From: Karalla daura
Lineage: Eukaryota > Chordata > Actinopteri > Chaetodontiformes > Leiognathidae
Direction of reading: 5' to 3'
Assembly: GCA_029224185.1 (NCBI GenBank)
Contig: CM055188.1
Coordinates: 14,378,497-14,442,496 of the forward strand
Length of the DNA: 64,000 nucleotides
In this document: positions 63,451-64,000 of the stretch, piece after piece
Position numbering within the stretch: position 1 is the stretch's first letter
Layout: each line of letters begins with the position of its first letter
Notes under the pieces: generated by a model
The model's input: only the letters and a program-made list of their open reading frames with translations
What the model was told of the DNA's origin: nothing
The model's database searches: none
Translations under genes and position numbers: made by a program

Positions 63451-64000
63451 GTTTGCTATCTATTTGTTTAACATTGTTATGATCAAATTAAAGTTGAATG
63501 AGTAACACTAGAGTAAATTATCAGTTAATTAAGACTCAGGGCTGTCTACTTTGGATTAACCATTCGTTAAGCAAAGTAAAGGTAGAATCTGAAATAACAG
63601 TCGTTTTTTCCCCACACATCTAGAAACACACCACTATGAAGGATCAGGGTTTTAGAGGTATTCAGCTGAGATACTAAGGTTCATCTTCCTTAGTCTCTTC
63701 AGGGAGGCAATGTTTTCTTTACAGACATCATGTTAGGATTAAAAGAAGTTAAGTACTGAAAACATTTTTTTGTGAAATATGCTTGTTTTCCATTCAGCTT
63801 GGGAATATAAATAATGTTGAAGTTAAAAAGACAAAGAACACCTGCGCATATGAAGCAAAGTTATTACTTGATTGTGTTTGATCAACAATTAAGCTGTGAC
63901 ATCATTTCCATATAAATGCAATCCAAAACATGTTTGATGGTATGTCTCATTAGTCCTATGTGTCAATTAGCAACATTAAATTAAAATTACTGGTTTATCT
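63451..64000 (-). other. Right-edge intron sequence, nothing recognised
   Basis: AT-rich unique sequence to the window end. Confidence 0.5.

Overview
This window comes from a vertebrate nuclear genome, most likely a ray-finned (teleost) fish. Coding sequence is split into short exons with GT/AG introns. The spacers are AT-rich and full of long dinucleotide, TATC and pentanucleotide microsatellites. Several decayed repeats resemble families common in fish. There are no prokaryotic features: no operons, CRISPR arrays, rRNA or recognisable tRNA.

Two protein-coding genes are supported, both on the minus strand. (1) fezf2 (about 4.5-8.0 kb) is complete in four coding exons. It encodes a predicted 424-residue transcription repressor with an N-terminal eh1 motif and six C2H2 zinc fingers. 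A further noncoding 5' exon near 8.37-8.58 kb is likely but inferred. (2) cadps (about 19.8 kb to beyond 62.7 kb) is represented by its last twelve coding exons. These join in perfect phase into about 451 residues, roughly the C-terminal third of the secretion activator CAPS1 (the Munc13-homology region and the vesicle-binding tail). The 5' two-thirds of the gene lies beyond the right edge. The tail-to-head order fezf2 then cadps on one strand matches, from memory, the human FEZF2-CADPS arrangement on chromosome 3p14, so this is an ancient syntenic block.

Layout: 1-4.0 kb is non-coding sequence downstream of fezf2 with two candidate regulatory blocks. 4.06-8.6 kb is fezf2. 8.6-19.8 kb is the spacer between the genes, with more candidate conserved blocks. 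19.8-22.27 kb is the probable cadps 3' UTR. 22.27-62.76 kb holds cadps exons, including one 19.4-kb intron. 62.76-64 kb is further intron with a decayed LINE piece.

The genes are not functionally coupled as in an operon. FEZF2 specifies forebrain and corticofugal neurons; CADPS primes dense-core vesicle release in neurons. A plausible link is regulatory: the spacer and cadps introns hold dense, repeat-poor, homeodomain-site-rich blocks that could be long-range fezf2 enhancers (inference only).

The most striking unexplained structure is a perfect 15-bp inverted repeat with a 7-nt loop, 15 nt after the cadps stop codon. Also notable are a (TATC)n array 61 nt from a cadps splice acceptor, a facing (GT)n/(CA)n pair, fragments of an RTE-like LINE, and two phase-compatible open segments on the opposite strand of the giant intron. 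I found no clearly new gene system.
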